Source of the DNA: Vigna angularis
Lineage: Eukaryota > Streptophyta > Magnoliopsida > Fabales > Fabaceae
Reading direction: 5' to 3'
Length of the DNA stretch: 64,000 nt
Assembly: GCF_016808095.1 (NCBI RefSeq)
Contig: NC_068971.1
Coordinates: forward strand, 13,838,501 to 13,902,500
A program made the position numbers and the translations under genes. Positions 20,700-31,721 of the stretch are shown here, in pieces; position 1 is the stretch's first letter; every line of letters starts with the position of its first letter. The notes under the pieces were generated by a model. That model was not told the DNA's origin and did not search any database. It saw only the letters and a list, made by a program, of their open reading frames with translations.

Positions 20700-23600
20700 A
20701 ACACAACAAATCAAAGAGTTTCTCATGTACTGAAAGGATTTCTATGTTTTTGTCTTTACTGAATAATACTGACAGCAAGATTTGAATTTAAAATCTACTG
20801 TAAATCATGTAAACAATGGTTAATTAATTTGTTGATTGAGTAAAGATTTTTCACAACTCGTAAAATGATGATAAGAAATATATTTTAATAAAGTTACTCA
20901 AATTATTTTAATATTACTCTATGATTTTGATTGGTTGTTTATGTAGATGTTGTGTTTACCCTAAATTGTTCTTCCAGTGTACTCCCACTATATGTCAATG
21001 AAATTTTAATTATTTAGTTTCTATACGCTGATATCACATGAACTCACCGTGACAACACAATACTATTAAACCATGTTGAGCATGTAATGCTTTGTACAAC
21101 GGAAACAAAATAAAAAAATATTAAATTTAAATTATGAAAAAAAAAACTAATCATATTCCTCTTGTAAAATGTGATCAAGGTTTTATTCTTGAAAGAATAT
21201 TTTGTTGAAAAATTAAATTGATTTGGTTTAGAAAATATAGGCATTTGCAAGGGATTCATCAGATGAGAGACTTATTAAATTTAAATTTGGTGAGGCTCAC
21301 TCAAAATAGACATCTTTTTATTCTCTTTAAAGGTCAAAAGCTTCCTTGAGAAAGCTTGAAGTGAACTTGTAGGGTTGAAGATCCAACCCTACAATTGTCT
21401 ATGGTATATAAATTAATATAAAAAATAGGGGAGAAAAACAGAAAAGAGCTCTAAAAGTTATATATATATACACCATAGAAAAACAGAAAAAAAAAACTAA
21501 GGTGTTGGACAGTAGAATTCATATGGTACAAGATCATTAACTTCTGTCGCTGATCAACTAAAGAAAACGTACACACACAAACCCTTATGCTTCAAATCTG
21601 GACGTAAATTTATTAAATAGAAAAACTAAAGTACAAAATCTCTTTGGTTTTATAATCAATTAAGCACAGATGTGGCCAAAACAAAAAACGTTGTCATTTT
21701 CAAATCTCTCACCATGATAAACATAACGTAGTGTGTAGCAATAATTATCCTGATGAATGAGACTGAAGTTTCTTTAACCACCATAACTGCCAAATGTGCT
21801 GCTTAGTGCAGATTGAACCAGTTGCAGCACGCCTACGTTCATAGGAACATAACATAGCAACATGTGTATATGTGAAAAAATCACAAGATCTTACCCGTAT
21901 ATATTGAAGATCATAAACCCTTATCTTTATCTCACCCCAACTTTGGTATTTGCACACTTTTTTTTACAATTAATATGTCATTATCTGTGTTGATTTGGAA
22001 GGAGAAAGGTAGTAAGTATGTGGGGAAGAAGGAGGATTTTGAATAGACCAATCTTTCTGAACCATATTTCTTGCCCTCATTGAGAAGTGGACAATATGAT
22101 GATGAGCCACTCTTTAGCACGAGGTTGTTAGCATATTTATTTTCATGTCCACACATTTAGACGGCTGCTTGCCACATAACATGCCCAATTGTGTGTCATG
22201 ATCACAAATGTTGCTGTCTCAAGTTTGGCGACACAATTTCCTCAGAAATTGCTATAAATAAGGAAAATAAAGTTAAGATTAACTCCTTTCATAGAACATT
22301 TGAGCACTTAGGAAAGTATGATACGGTTGAAAATCTAAGTATGAATCTAAGTTTTATGTTAACTGAAAAAATTGAACAATATATAAGAAAAAAAAAACCA
22401 TAAATCCATATTTTATATTGAAAATGGTATCAATATGTTATGTATGAACTGACTCATGTCTTGGTGATACTGTATTTCCTTCTCAAAAGTCTCCTCAGTT
22501 GCTTCATATATCAGATGCACCTTAACCTTGTTATGATTAAGAAAATTAGCACAATTGCAAAATGTTCTGTCGTATGCACTATTGTTCCACCATTTATGTT
22601 TGACAGTGACTTTGGTACTACAGTATCTAGAACTGCAGATAGCTCTCTTGTGCATGGTTCCACAATGAGTTTATCATGCTAATAAATCAAGGATTTGTCA
22701 AACAATATATGCAAAGTACTTCCATAGTGGAAGTTTTTCTTTGTTCCAATAATACTTGTTAGCTTTTTTGTTGTCTTGTTTTTGTGGTCATGAATATTCT
22801 TTTCCAATCAACAACCTAACTGCTGCTTTTTTTGAATTGAATTATTTCAAAAGATTAGAATAGTGGGTTCGCGGAGCATGTGAGGACACATTGGTACTGA
22901 TGAGACTAACAGCCTATTTTCTTTTTATATGATTTTTTTTATTTTCTGTTTTCTTGTTAAGAAAAATTAAAAATAGTCAAGTTTTTTAAAGCTTCATGAT
23001 TTCACTGATTGAATTTTTTACCCCACTAACCTTTGTTTTCCAAGGCCACAGAAACTTGTCATGCCTTAGTCATACGAGTAATATGCAGAAAGAATATATC
23101 CCATTTCACGCCTAAAGTAATAGTTCAAAAAAGAATAATGTAAAGTCATTATGTGAGATTATATGCTTCTAATTAGTCTATCATATACCTCCAAATATTC
23201 GTGTTTCCTAGTCTATAATAGAAACATGATTTCCTTAGTTTGGCAGAAAGTGACATCATTCTTTATCTGTATTATAAGGTCTTAATAACACGTTTTAGAA
23301 TAAGCTAGAATAATATAAAGATATCCAATTTTAAAAATATTTTATTTGAGTTTATCCAATAGTTATACCCCATACTAGAAGTTAGAAGGGCATAGGTTTT
23401 ATTCCATATGTGCTCTAGCATTTATATATATATATATAAAATAGTTTTCATAAAATTTTTCAAATCATTTTTAGTTCTAATAAGTTCCAAATTTCTTTTC
23501 CAAACACGTGATTTTAGTTCGTAATAAGAACTAAAACTTATTTTTAAAATAAAGTATTATAATTTTTATAGAAGATAAAATACAATTTTGAAATATTATG

Positions 23601-24120
23601 ACTAAAATAGTGATAGTTTAAATATTTTTAGTTCTATATTTGTATTTCTTTTTAATATTTACTTTTAGTCGTTATTTTTAAAAAGATTGTTGAATTTCTT
23701 ATTATTTTGTATTAAACATTTTCCTTTTTATTATTAGTGTAGACTTGCGAACATGTGACAAGATTCTAACAGTGCTTTTGAAAGCTTATGCAGAAATGAC
23801 CTCTTGGAGATCCATATGCAAAAGACTTACTTAAGTTAGTAAGAGAGTTAATATCTTTATAAATATTGTGTATAAGTATTTATCAAGTTGATATTCTTTG
23901 GGAATATTAGTTGTATTTATAGGATCAACATGGATCATGGACCATATGTTCCTATTGGAATAATAATCGCCTTAAGAATATAATAACAATAAAGTTGATA
24001 AATGTAATAATTACTTATTATTCACATTTATTAGAACCTCTCATTTGTCTTATGTCATGTGGTTTGTGTTGAATTCCATGAAAAGATGTAAGATTTGTAT
24101 ATATTCTTCATAGATAGATA
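20700..24120. other. Intergenic DNA upstream of MIR164
   Basis: No coding sequence was recognised. The short frames at 21745-22156 and 22191-22680 lack domains, codon bias or splice support. Its proximal part may hold MIR164 regulatory sequence. Confidence 0.5.
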
Positions 24121-24124
24121 TAAT

Positions 24125-25371
24125 CACTAGTAAAAATTTGGGTTTTTACAGCGCACATTATGCCACGGTTCACTAGAAACCGCAGCATAATGGTTCAGAG
24201 GGGAACCGCGGCATATACGCCAGTCAACCATCCCCTTTGACGCCACGTCTGAAAAAAAAATAATTAAATAACAGCCTATATGCCGCGGTTCTCAGAGTAA
24301 CCGCAACCTATTCTCCAACATGAAATAAATTTAAAATGAATTTGAAATATTTAGAGGAATATACCGCGGTTGCCCTCCGAACCGCGGTATATAGTTTAAA
24401 AATAATTTTAAAAATGCCATCTTCTACCGCGGTTGCCGCCGAACCGCGGCATATAGTTTAAAAATAATTTCAAAAATGTCATCTTCTACCGCGGTTGCCG
24501 CCGAACCGCGGCATATAGTTTAAAAATAATTTTAAAAATGCCATCTTCTACCGCGGTTGCCGGCGAACCGCGGCATATAGTTTAAAAATAATTTCAAAAA
24601 TGCCATCTTATACCGCGGTTAAGTAGTGAACCGCGGTAGATTCCCCAGTCAGAGTTAAAAAATAAAACTTTGGAACAATATCGTCTTGTTCGCGCAGACG
24701 CTCTGGACTTCGAGTTTTCTTCTCCCGCCGACCACCCATCTCAGTTCCTTGTTTCTTCACCGTTTAAACTCAAAATTGTTCGGTCATTTCCCATTTTTGA
24801 CGATAAAAAACAGTTTTAGCCGATCAAAATCGTTTGAAACGCCTGTCATTCCTCTCCGCTGCCATTCCCCTTTGTTGCACCAAGCTTTTTCGCCGCCCCT
24901 GTTCCAGGTATTTATGCCCTTTTACATTCTTAACATGATTTCTTCATTAGTGGTAACTTTAACAAATTTTGATAACTTTAACAAATTTTGATTTTTTCCC
25001 AAATGTTGAATTCATATACACTAATTAATATGAATTGTCTTTTGCAGAGATTCAAGACACTACTATATGCAGGTCTGTTTTTGTGGTAGTGGATATCACA
25101 AAAACAGACCTGCAATTTTAAAAAACTGCAGGGGAATATGCCGCGGTTGTAACCCCAACCGCGGCATATAGTGGACAAATTTTTTTTTTTTAAAAAAGGA
25201 TTTAGGCAGCGGTTCTTTGGACAACCGCGACATATTCTGCAACCTATATACCGCGGTCATAACCGCGGCATAAAGTCTCTGACTTACTACCGCGGCTGAA
25301 TATGCCGCGGTTCGTAAACCGCGACGTATAGTGAAAAATAACCGCGGTAAAAGCCCCTCGCTGCACTAGTG
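24125..25371. mobile_element. Compact non-autonomous CACTA element
   Basis: The left end is CACTAGTAAAAATTTGGG and the right end GCTGCACTAGTG, giving the inverted terminus CACTAGTR. The 3-bp flanks are identical (AAT at 24122-24124 and 25372-25374), the target duplication expected of CACTA elements. Length is 1247 bp. The ends are packed with ACCGCGGT palindromes and AACCGCGGCATATA words in both orientations, forming subterminal arrays. The centre (about 24665-25050) looks like a leader exon: a GC-richer stretch, a possible splice donor near 24908 and a possible acceptor near 25047. It may be the leader of the parent element's gene. No transposase remains, so mobility would need a partner element. 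Confidence 0.88.
24361..24640. repeat. ~62 bp tandem repeats with inverted ACCGCGG arms
   Basis: Five units begin near 24362, 24426, 24488, 24549 and 24612. Each holds TACCGCGGTTGCCGCCGAA, then CCGCGGCATATAGTTTAAAA and a TTTCAAAAATGCCATCTT spacer. Each unit carries an inverted pair (ACCGCGGTT and AACCGCGG), so single-stranded copies could form small hairpins. Confidence 0.85.
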
Positions 25372-25430
25372 AATTTTTGTTATATAAATTATTTTGCAGG
25401 AAAATGAAAGAATAAAGAAGAATAAATAGT

Positions 25431-26358
25431 TGTTGTCAGGAGCCACTCGCCCACCAAGGCATTACCTAGTGAAACTTTGACACTAGCCTAGTCAAAAAAC
25501 CTTGTGGCCCAATAGTAGAGCAATCCAACATGTCAGATAAGTAAATCTTGCCTAGTGAGAATACACATTTTGGAGAACGTTTTAAAGTGTCGAGAGTTGA
25601 AGAAAAAGGTAGTTTTTGGACATAGAAAGGAACTTGAAGTTAAAAGACACGGGTTGAGGCACTTCTAAGACTCAAGGACTCTATCTTTCTTCATCCATTT
25701 CACCATTTCAGTCCCCTTTTTGTGTTTTAGAAGTATAGGAGTAGCTAAACTTCATTTCATTGGGGTTGGATGTAATGTACCTAAACTCTTTGTAGCTTCT
25801 TCTATGTAATAGAATATCTTTTGTTATTCTTGTGTTCTATCATTATCATTCACGTGCATGACGGAATATATTTGCTATTTGGGTGATGTATAATCATTGG
25901 AAAATGTTTTAGAACCTAGACATGGATAGAATAACCAACATGTTTGGGTCTAAATATAGACCAAAGCTCTTGGTTATTCTAAACATCTTTTCTTAATGCA
26001 AACCTTGTGTTTGAATATCTAAGGGATTAGTATTTTCACATAAGAATTTGGAACTTGTCTCTAAGGGATTAGGGTTTGAATGCTTTTGATGTGAATACTT
26101 GAATTATGTAGATGATTGCATAGAGTTTAGGTCATGAAGTCCAACCATAGTGAGTCTTTACCCGATCATTTTATAACTTTTATATTTAGTAGATTTATAT
26201 GTTTTTCACTTGTTTAAATCAATCAATGTTCATATTTATTGCTTAAATTAGTAAGTAATCATAGTTAGCTAAAAAAACACAAATCTCTTGGAAAATTATA
26301 TTTGGACTTACAATATTTACTACTTGTACAATTTGGTATACTTGTTAAGGAGTTAACA
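25431..26358 (+). mobile_element. Probable solo LTR, Athila-like Ty3/gypsy
   Basis: It starts TGTTGTCAGGAGCC and ends GGAGTTAACA. The end resembles the end of the LTR at 60575-61798 (TTTGGTTCACTTGCC, GAGATTAACA). Shared inner phrases include TCTAAGGGATTAG and a GTAATAGAATATC/GTAATGAATGATT region. Flanking 5-mers are ATAGT and ATAAT, a duplication with one mismatch. No internal region follows, so this looks like a solo LTR left by recombination. Confidence 0.6.
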
Positions 26359-26359
26359 A

Positions 26360-27084
26360 TAATAAATAATAACAAAGTCATAGATAATAATCATCATACC
26401 AAATTGCCAAGATTTAGTTATAATAAGTGGATATGACCCAAATAGACGTAGATTTAGATTGTTCCATAATGAAGAGGCTTAAAAAATCTTATCGAATGAT
26501 GCTCTATTAATATGTATATTGGACCATAAAGGAACAATTACTTATAGTATTTTTTATTTTAAATTTATAATTTTGGAAAATATTTAATAAGAACTAAGAA
26601 TAGAAAATAAAGATTTTATAAAGATAAAAATAATAAAATGAATATTTTTCAATGATTAAAAAAAAAAGTATCTAAACTAGAAGTCAAAATAACTTTATTT
26701 TCAAAATCAAGAACATATGTGAGTTAAATTTTTGTGGCCTAACAAGTTTTCTTAGGAGGTTTCGTATCCATTTAGCTTTTTTTAAAGCTAAAATGTGCAT
26801 GCTCTGGAAAGGAGACATAAGTTAACCATGATAATTTCATCCGAGTATATCCAGAGTAGAATAACATAATTTTCATGATGGTTTTAGTAATCTAGATGAT
26901 TTTTGGGTTTTCTTTTTTAAAAAAGAATATATGTATATTGTTCATAACGATGTTATTGATTTTGTTCATCAAATTTTCTTATAAAATTAATTGGATTCTT
27001 CTTAGCATGAGTTTCAACTTTCTTTTATTATTTCAAAATCAATAATATTTGGAATTGATTCTATTGAAGGTAGTTGTTTTAGTA
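26360..27084. other. AT-rich intergenic DNA
   Basis: No gene or transposon ends were seen. Confidence 0.5.
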
Positions 27085-27345
27085 GGACTCGAACGAGTAA
27101 AGTAAATCTTTGGATAATTTGTCCTACACTACTTTTATCTTTTGTTTGTTTGGTCTTTTAGGTCTTCCATATATGTCCAAAATCGTTCAGATGGTACTTG
27201 TAAAAAGTATTTCGTTGCTAAAGTTAATAGCTGACCGATCAGAAGAGTGTTAGACGCGATGATCCATGTCTTTGGACAGCCATACCTTAGACTTTTATTT
27301 ATAGTAGTTGTTATGGGCTTTGAACTTTTTGTTTGCTAATCATGG
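27085..27345 (+). repeat. Left copy of a diverged direct repeat
   Basis: This segment matches 33290-33535 in the same orientation, at roughly 70% by eye. Shared order: CTCGAACGAG, GGATAATTTGTCC, GGTACTTGTAAAAAG, AAAGTTAATAG, GATGATCCATGTCTTTGGAC, CATACCTTAGACTTTTATTT and ACTTTTTGTTTG. The pair could be the old LTRs of a degenerate retroelement now split by the Ogre-like LTR. Confidence 0.6.
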
Positions 27346-27439
27346 CCTAATCATACCTTAATCAACATTATTAGATTGGTTCATGGTTATGATTGGCTTA
27401 GTGTTAACCTAACCTTCATTCTCTAATCGATCTGTCTTG

Positions 27440-27586
27440 CCATTCGATTTTGGTGATCTGTCAAAGGGTGATCAAACCAAGGGTGATTGGCTAAAGGGTG
27501 ATCGACACAAAGGTGGTTAGCCAAGGGTGATCGACCTAATTGTGATGGACCAAGGGTGATAGGCCTAAGGGGTGATCCGTCCTAAG
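27440..27586. repeat. Minisatellite, AAGGGTGATCG motif
   Basis: About eight copies of (A)AAGGGTGATYGRCC at 18-25 bp spacing, ending at the insertion point of the large LTR. Confidence 0.7.
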
Positions 27587-28233
27587 GGTATTGTCGCAAC
27601 CGGAATCGCGACGGGACGACGATCCTTAAAAGAATAATAAAATCATTTGTTTCGAAAAAGAGATTTGGAGTCGCCACCATAGTTTATTCTGGAAAACTAC
27701 GGAAAAACCATAAAATGATAAGGCATGGTCAAATTGAACCAGATTCTTGGTTTGGGAGTCGGTTACGCGTAGGAAAGGTATTAGCACCCTACAACGCCTG
27801 CCCTAAGGCAGTACCTTTAACTAAATGTGCGAATGTGGATGTGGTTTTCAAAGTATTTAACTTCCCCTTAAAATAAAACGCTAAAGAAAACAAACAATAT
27901 TTTTTAGCTTTTTGGGCCCGACAAGGATTGACCTTGCTCCTACGTATTCTCATGCAGAATGAGAAATCAGGGTTCCGTAGTTCATTTAGAAACTGTTTGA
28001 GAAATTTGTTTGAGAATTTGTTTGAGAATTTGTTTGAGAATGATTTTGGATAAATTTGGATTTTTGGGAAAATGAACCTGACAAGGACTGGCCTTGCTCC
28101 TACGTATCTCCACTTTTGGTGGAGAATCAAGGATCACGTAGTTCTGGCAAGGCAAAATTGTTTGTTGTTTGAAAAGTAGATGTTTTTAGTTTTTTGAAGA
28201 TTTTTTATATGTTTTTGTATTTTAATTTAGGAG

Positions 28234-28565
28234 AGTGAAAAGGTTTTTAGCACAAGGACGATGCGTGCGATCACACATGTGCCTAAACCTTTAAAACATT
28301 TTTTTGTAATTTTATTGAAAAGAGAGAAAAAGGTTTTTAGCACAAGGACGATGCGTGCGATCACACATGTGCCTAAACCTTTGAAACGTATTTTTGGCAT
28401 TTTTTTGATGAAAGAGAAAAGGTTTTTGGCACAAGGACAATGCGTGCGATCACACATGTGCCTAAACCTTTGAAACATATTTTTGGTAATTTTTGAAGAA
28501 AAAGAAAAGGTTTTTGGCACAAGGACGATGCGTGCGATCACACATGTGCCTAAACCTTTAAAACG
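28234..28565. repeat. Four tandem 88-90 bp units inside the Ogre-like LTR
   Basis: Units start near 28241, 28331, 28420 and 28508. Each begins AGGTTTTTRGCACAAGGACG and contains ATGCGTGCGATCACACATGTG-type sequence and CCTAAACCTTTRAAAC, followed by an A/T-rich spacer. The open frame on the minus strand across it is a repeat by-product. Confidence 0.9.
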
Positions 28566-31019
28566 TATTTTTGTGATTTTGTCAAATTCATTATTATTAT
28601 TATTTTATTTATTTATTTTTGTGATTTTTGTTCATTATAAAAAAAAGTGAGTGTGTGCAGTGTTTGATAAATAAACAAGACAAATACAGTACAGAGGGAT
28701 GGGGTTATCTTACAATGGGGGTGCGTAATAAAGAACAAATAATAAAACTAAAGAACAAATAATAAAAATAAAGAAGCAAACACAAGAAAAAAAAAAGGCC
28801 CAAGAGAAACAAGGGTGTGCCCCGGATATGCGCGTGACAAATGGAAGTTAGAATCCCCTTTAGGGGTTTTCAACATCTTCTCCCATTTCTTACTTATTCA
28901 AGTCAGAGCCATGATCTTCCTTCTGCCAACCAAGGGTCGTCATCTCCGCGCTGATGCACTCCTTTTCTGTTCGCGACCCATCCACCCTCACCACCATCTC
29001 TTGCGATCTGGACGTCGGCGGCGAACCCCAAATACCACCGGATCCGTTCCCCAACAGCGACGCCGTCAGCCTTGGAAGCCGCCGTCAACGGGCTCTCCCA
29101 ATCTCCTTTATCTACTTTCTGTTTTTGGGTTTGGATTGCCGAGAATGGCAGGTTTCCGTCGTGTGCGTGTTTCCTGTTCAAGGATTCAACTCCTTTGGTG
29201 GTGATTAGGGATGAAAGGGAACTTGATGGCTTAGTCCCAGTACCTGGTTTGGTTCACTGGAATTCTCGGTGGTTGGTGGATGGATAATGATTGTTGCTGG
29301 AGGTGAGGAGTTGGGTGTGAGAGGGAAGTTTGGAGATGGTGTGAAGGATGATGAAGGTGATAGGCTGTTTGGCCGTGGGATAAGGTGTCAGGATAAAGAT
29401 GATGGTGATGGTCTGAGGTGAAGGCCTTGGTTGTGGCACTGGGTGAAGAGGTAAATAAAGAGGAAGGAAGAATTGGAGGTGACCTCGGTTTGGTGTGGTT
29501 CACGGTGATCAGAGGAGTGCGGTAGGGAGTAATGAAAGGCTGCGCAATGGAGGAAAAAGCAAGTGATGTTTGGCCGTGCGTGTTAGTCGTGGCCGTGGGT
29601 GTCAAGATGGTTGGGTGTGATGATTGTTCGGTAACAACAGACATGTACAAATATTCACAACACTATGCATCTATTTAACAGCACCACATGCAAACTTAAC
29701 ACATGCAAACTTAGCAGCAACAACACAAAATAAACATGTTCAAGGGCAACGTAGCAGAGATATGTTTAAGGGCAACGTAAAAGAGGTACGTTCATGACAA
29801 TTTAACATAGACATGAGGGCAAATAACCGATTCAGTGAAACGTGGAGTGCAAGGCATTACTTACCTTTTTTGAAGCTTGGTTTTCTCTTTGCTAGTCCTA
29901 TGCGTCCGATGTCTTCTTCCTCCTCGTGGCTGGCTTACTTTTTCCAGTAACCAGTCTCTGTTTCTCTTCCTCTTTTGGATTGATCTCCCTTATTCCCAGA
30001 AAAACCGTTCCTCCCCTCTGTTTCCCTCCTGGGCTAGTCTCCCCGTCTGCTTCTCCTTGGTGAGAATGGAGTTTAGGGTTCGGCCATGGTATATGGATAA
30101 AGATGATGGTTGACGGGAGATGTGGTGGAAGTAGCGAGTGAGTTGGGAAGAAGAAAAAGTGATTTGGATGGTTACGGGTCGGTTATTGGAGATGAATGAA
30201 GAATGGTTAGAGGTGAGGGGTGGAGAGTAGTGTGTTCGAGATGGATATGCAGGGGTGGTGATGATCTTGGCTGTGTGCAAAATGGAGGATGAAAGAATCA
30301 GGATGATGGTGTTGGCCGTGAAGGGATAATGATGTTGGTGGTGGAGTTCGGTTTGAATATGCAGAGGTGACCTTGCTGGAGATTCAGTCTCGTTCTGTGA
30401 GGATGATAAGTGTAGTGAGTGATGGTAGTGTAGTTATGAGGTGTTTGAGGGTGGCTGTGACAGTGGGTGAATATGGGTGGAGATGGTCATTGGGTGAGGA
30501 TAGGTGGTGGCCTTAAGGTGTTGGTAGTGGTTTTCGAGATGAATATCAGAGGTGACGAAGCTGGAGCTTGAGTCTGGTTTTTGGTGAGGATGATAGGTGT
30601 TGAGAGGGAAGAGGATGGGTGATGGAGAATGGAGATATCAGGGAAGTGTGGTTGGAATGGTGATAAAAATCCAGATCAGGGTCCTCCCCCCCCGAGGCCT
30701 TAGTGTCGTATTGGTAGGTGTTGAAGTGGAGATTTTTGGTGGGAATCAAGTGGGAATTAGTGGGAATCATTAGTGGGAATCAGTGGGATGGTGGAAGTTG
30801 AAAGTGGAATTATTAGTGGAAGTGGAGGTGGAAGTTGTTACGGTGGTGGTGAGTGGAGCACTTAGTGGAAGGTTGGTTGGAATGTTAATGGAAGATCGTG
30901 GGAATCATGGGGGAATAATTAAGGGTAGGTGAGGGGAAGGAACTGGACGAGCGGCAGAGGATGGAGAACAACCAGGACGAGCAGTCGATGAACCAGGAGT
31001 GATCAGTACGAGCGGTAGG

Positions 31020-31575
31020 GGAAATTACCTGGACGAGCGTTCAAAACCGAACGTAGGAAATACGAACGCTGGAGGAGACCGAACGTTCAAAAGAGAAACC
31101 GAGCGTTCAAGTGATGACCGAATGCTCATAAGACAATATAAACCGAACGCGCATGGAGGACGAACACTTTCTCAAGACCGAACGTTCACTAAGAATAAAC
31201 ATGACCGAACGTCCAAAACCGAACGCTGAAGACAAATATCATGGAGACCGAGCATTCAATTTAAAGACCGAACTCCTGAAAATGAGGACGAACGTCCTAA
31301 AGAACCGGAATGCCGAACGGTCGAACAGTGCAAAAGGATGGAACCGAACGTTCGCAGTGGAGCAGGACGAACGCTTTAAGCTGAGAAAAGACGAACGCGG
31401 ATTGCTCACGTTTGAACTGTTTGGACGAGCGCCTAATCAAACTGCTACGCCGAACAGTTGAGGACGAACGGTTGAACTGTTTGGACGAGCGGCCACAGCA
31501 ACAGTGGGGAAGGACGAACGGTCACAGCAACAGTGGGGAAGGACGAACGCAAGATCATAGAGGACGAACGTCTGA
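31020..31575. repeat. CGAACG array inside the Ogre-like LTR
   Basis: More than twenty copies of (G)ACCGAACG(T/C) or GGACGAACG lie on the plus strand at irregular 12-40 bp spacing. Two exact longer copies (GGACGAACGGTCACAGCAAC, then AGTGGGGAA) are near 31510. The array sits just before a T-rich stretch and the LTR 3' end. Confidence 0.85.
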
Positions 31576-31721
31576 TCCCTTCTTTTTTTTATTTTTTATT
31601 TTATTTATTTTTTTATCTTTTTAATTTTAATTTTTTTCAATTTTTTTTTCTTTTTATGAGGAGAATACAATAAAACAAATATATTTAGTCAATCCGGACG
31701 AAATTGAGTGTTGACAGGTAT

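Larger units (their letters stand above)
27592..31716 (+). mobile_element. Ogre-like Ty3/gypsy solo LTR (4125 bp)
   Basis: It starts TGTCGCAACCGGAATCGCGA and ends GAGTGTTGACA, so it has TG...CA ends. Both sides carry the same 5-bp duplication, GGTAT (27587-27591 and 31717-31721). The early phrase TTTGGAGTCGCCACCATAG and the repeated ...ACAAGGAYTGRCCTTGCTCC and TACGTA boxes (27920 and 28080) are recalled as typical of legume Ogre elements, whose LTRs are several kb long. No primer site, polyprotein or second LTR is present, so this is a solo LTR left after recombination between two LTRs. It contains two tandem arrays (28234-28565 and 31020-31575), a G/T-rich middle (29200-30900) and several open but unconvincing frames. 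Confidence 0.85.

Noticed and set aside
24361..24640. Regular repeats and spacers that resemble a CRISPR array
   Set aside because: The spacers are the same AT-rich sequence in every unit, and the block lies inside a CACTA transposon in a plant genome.
27078..27110. tRNA-like GGACTCGAACGAG box
   Set aside because: No matching acceptor stem, D-arm or anticodon arm around it; it is the start of the diverged direct repeat. No tRNA or rRNA gene was found in the window.
28815..29650. Open frames of 129 codons (plus) and 139 codons (minus) with Pro/Ser/His-rich products
   Set aside because: They lie inside the Ogre-like solo LTR in GC-rich, low-complexity DNA, overlap in several frames on both strands and match no family known to me.
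31153..31624. Charged repetitive open frames over the CGAACG array
   Set aside because: The repeats have no regular coding period and the frames are by-products of the array.
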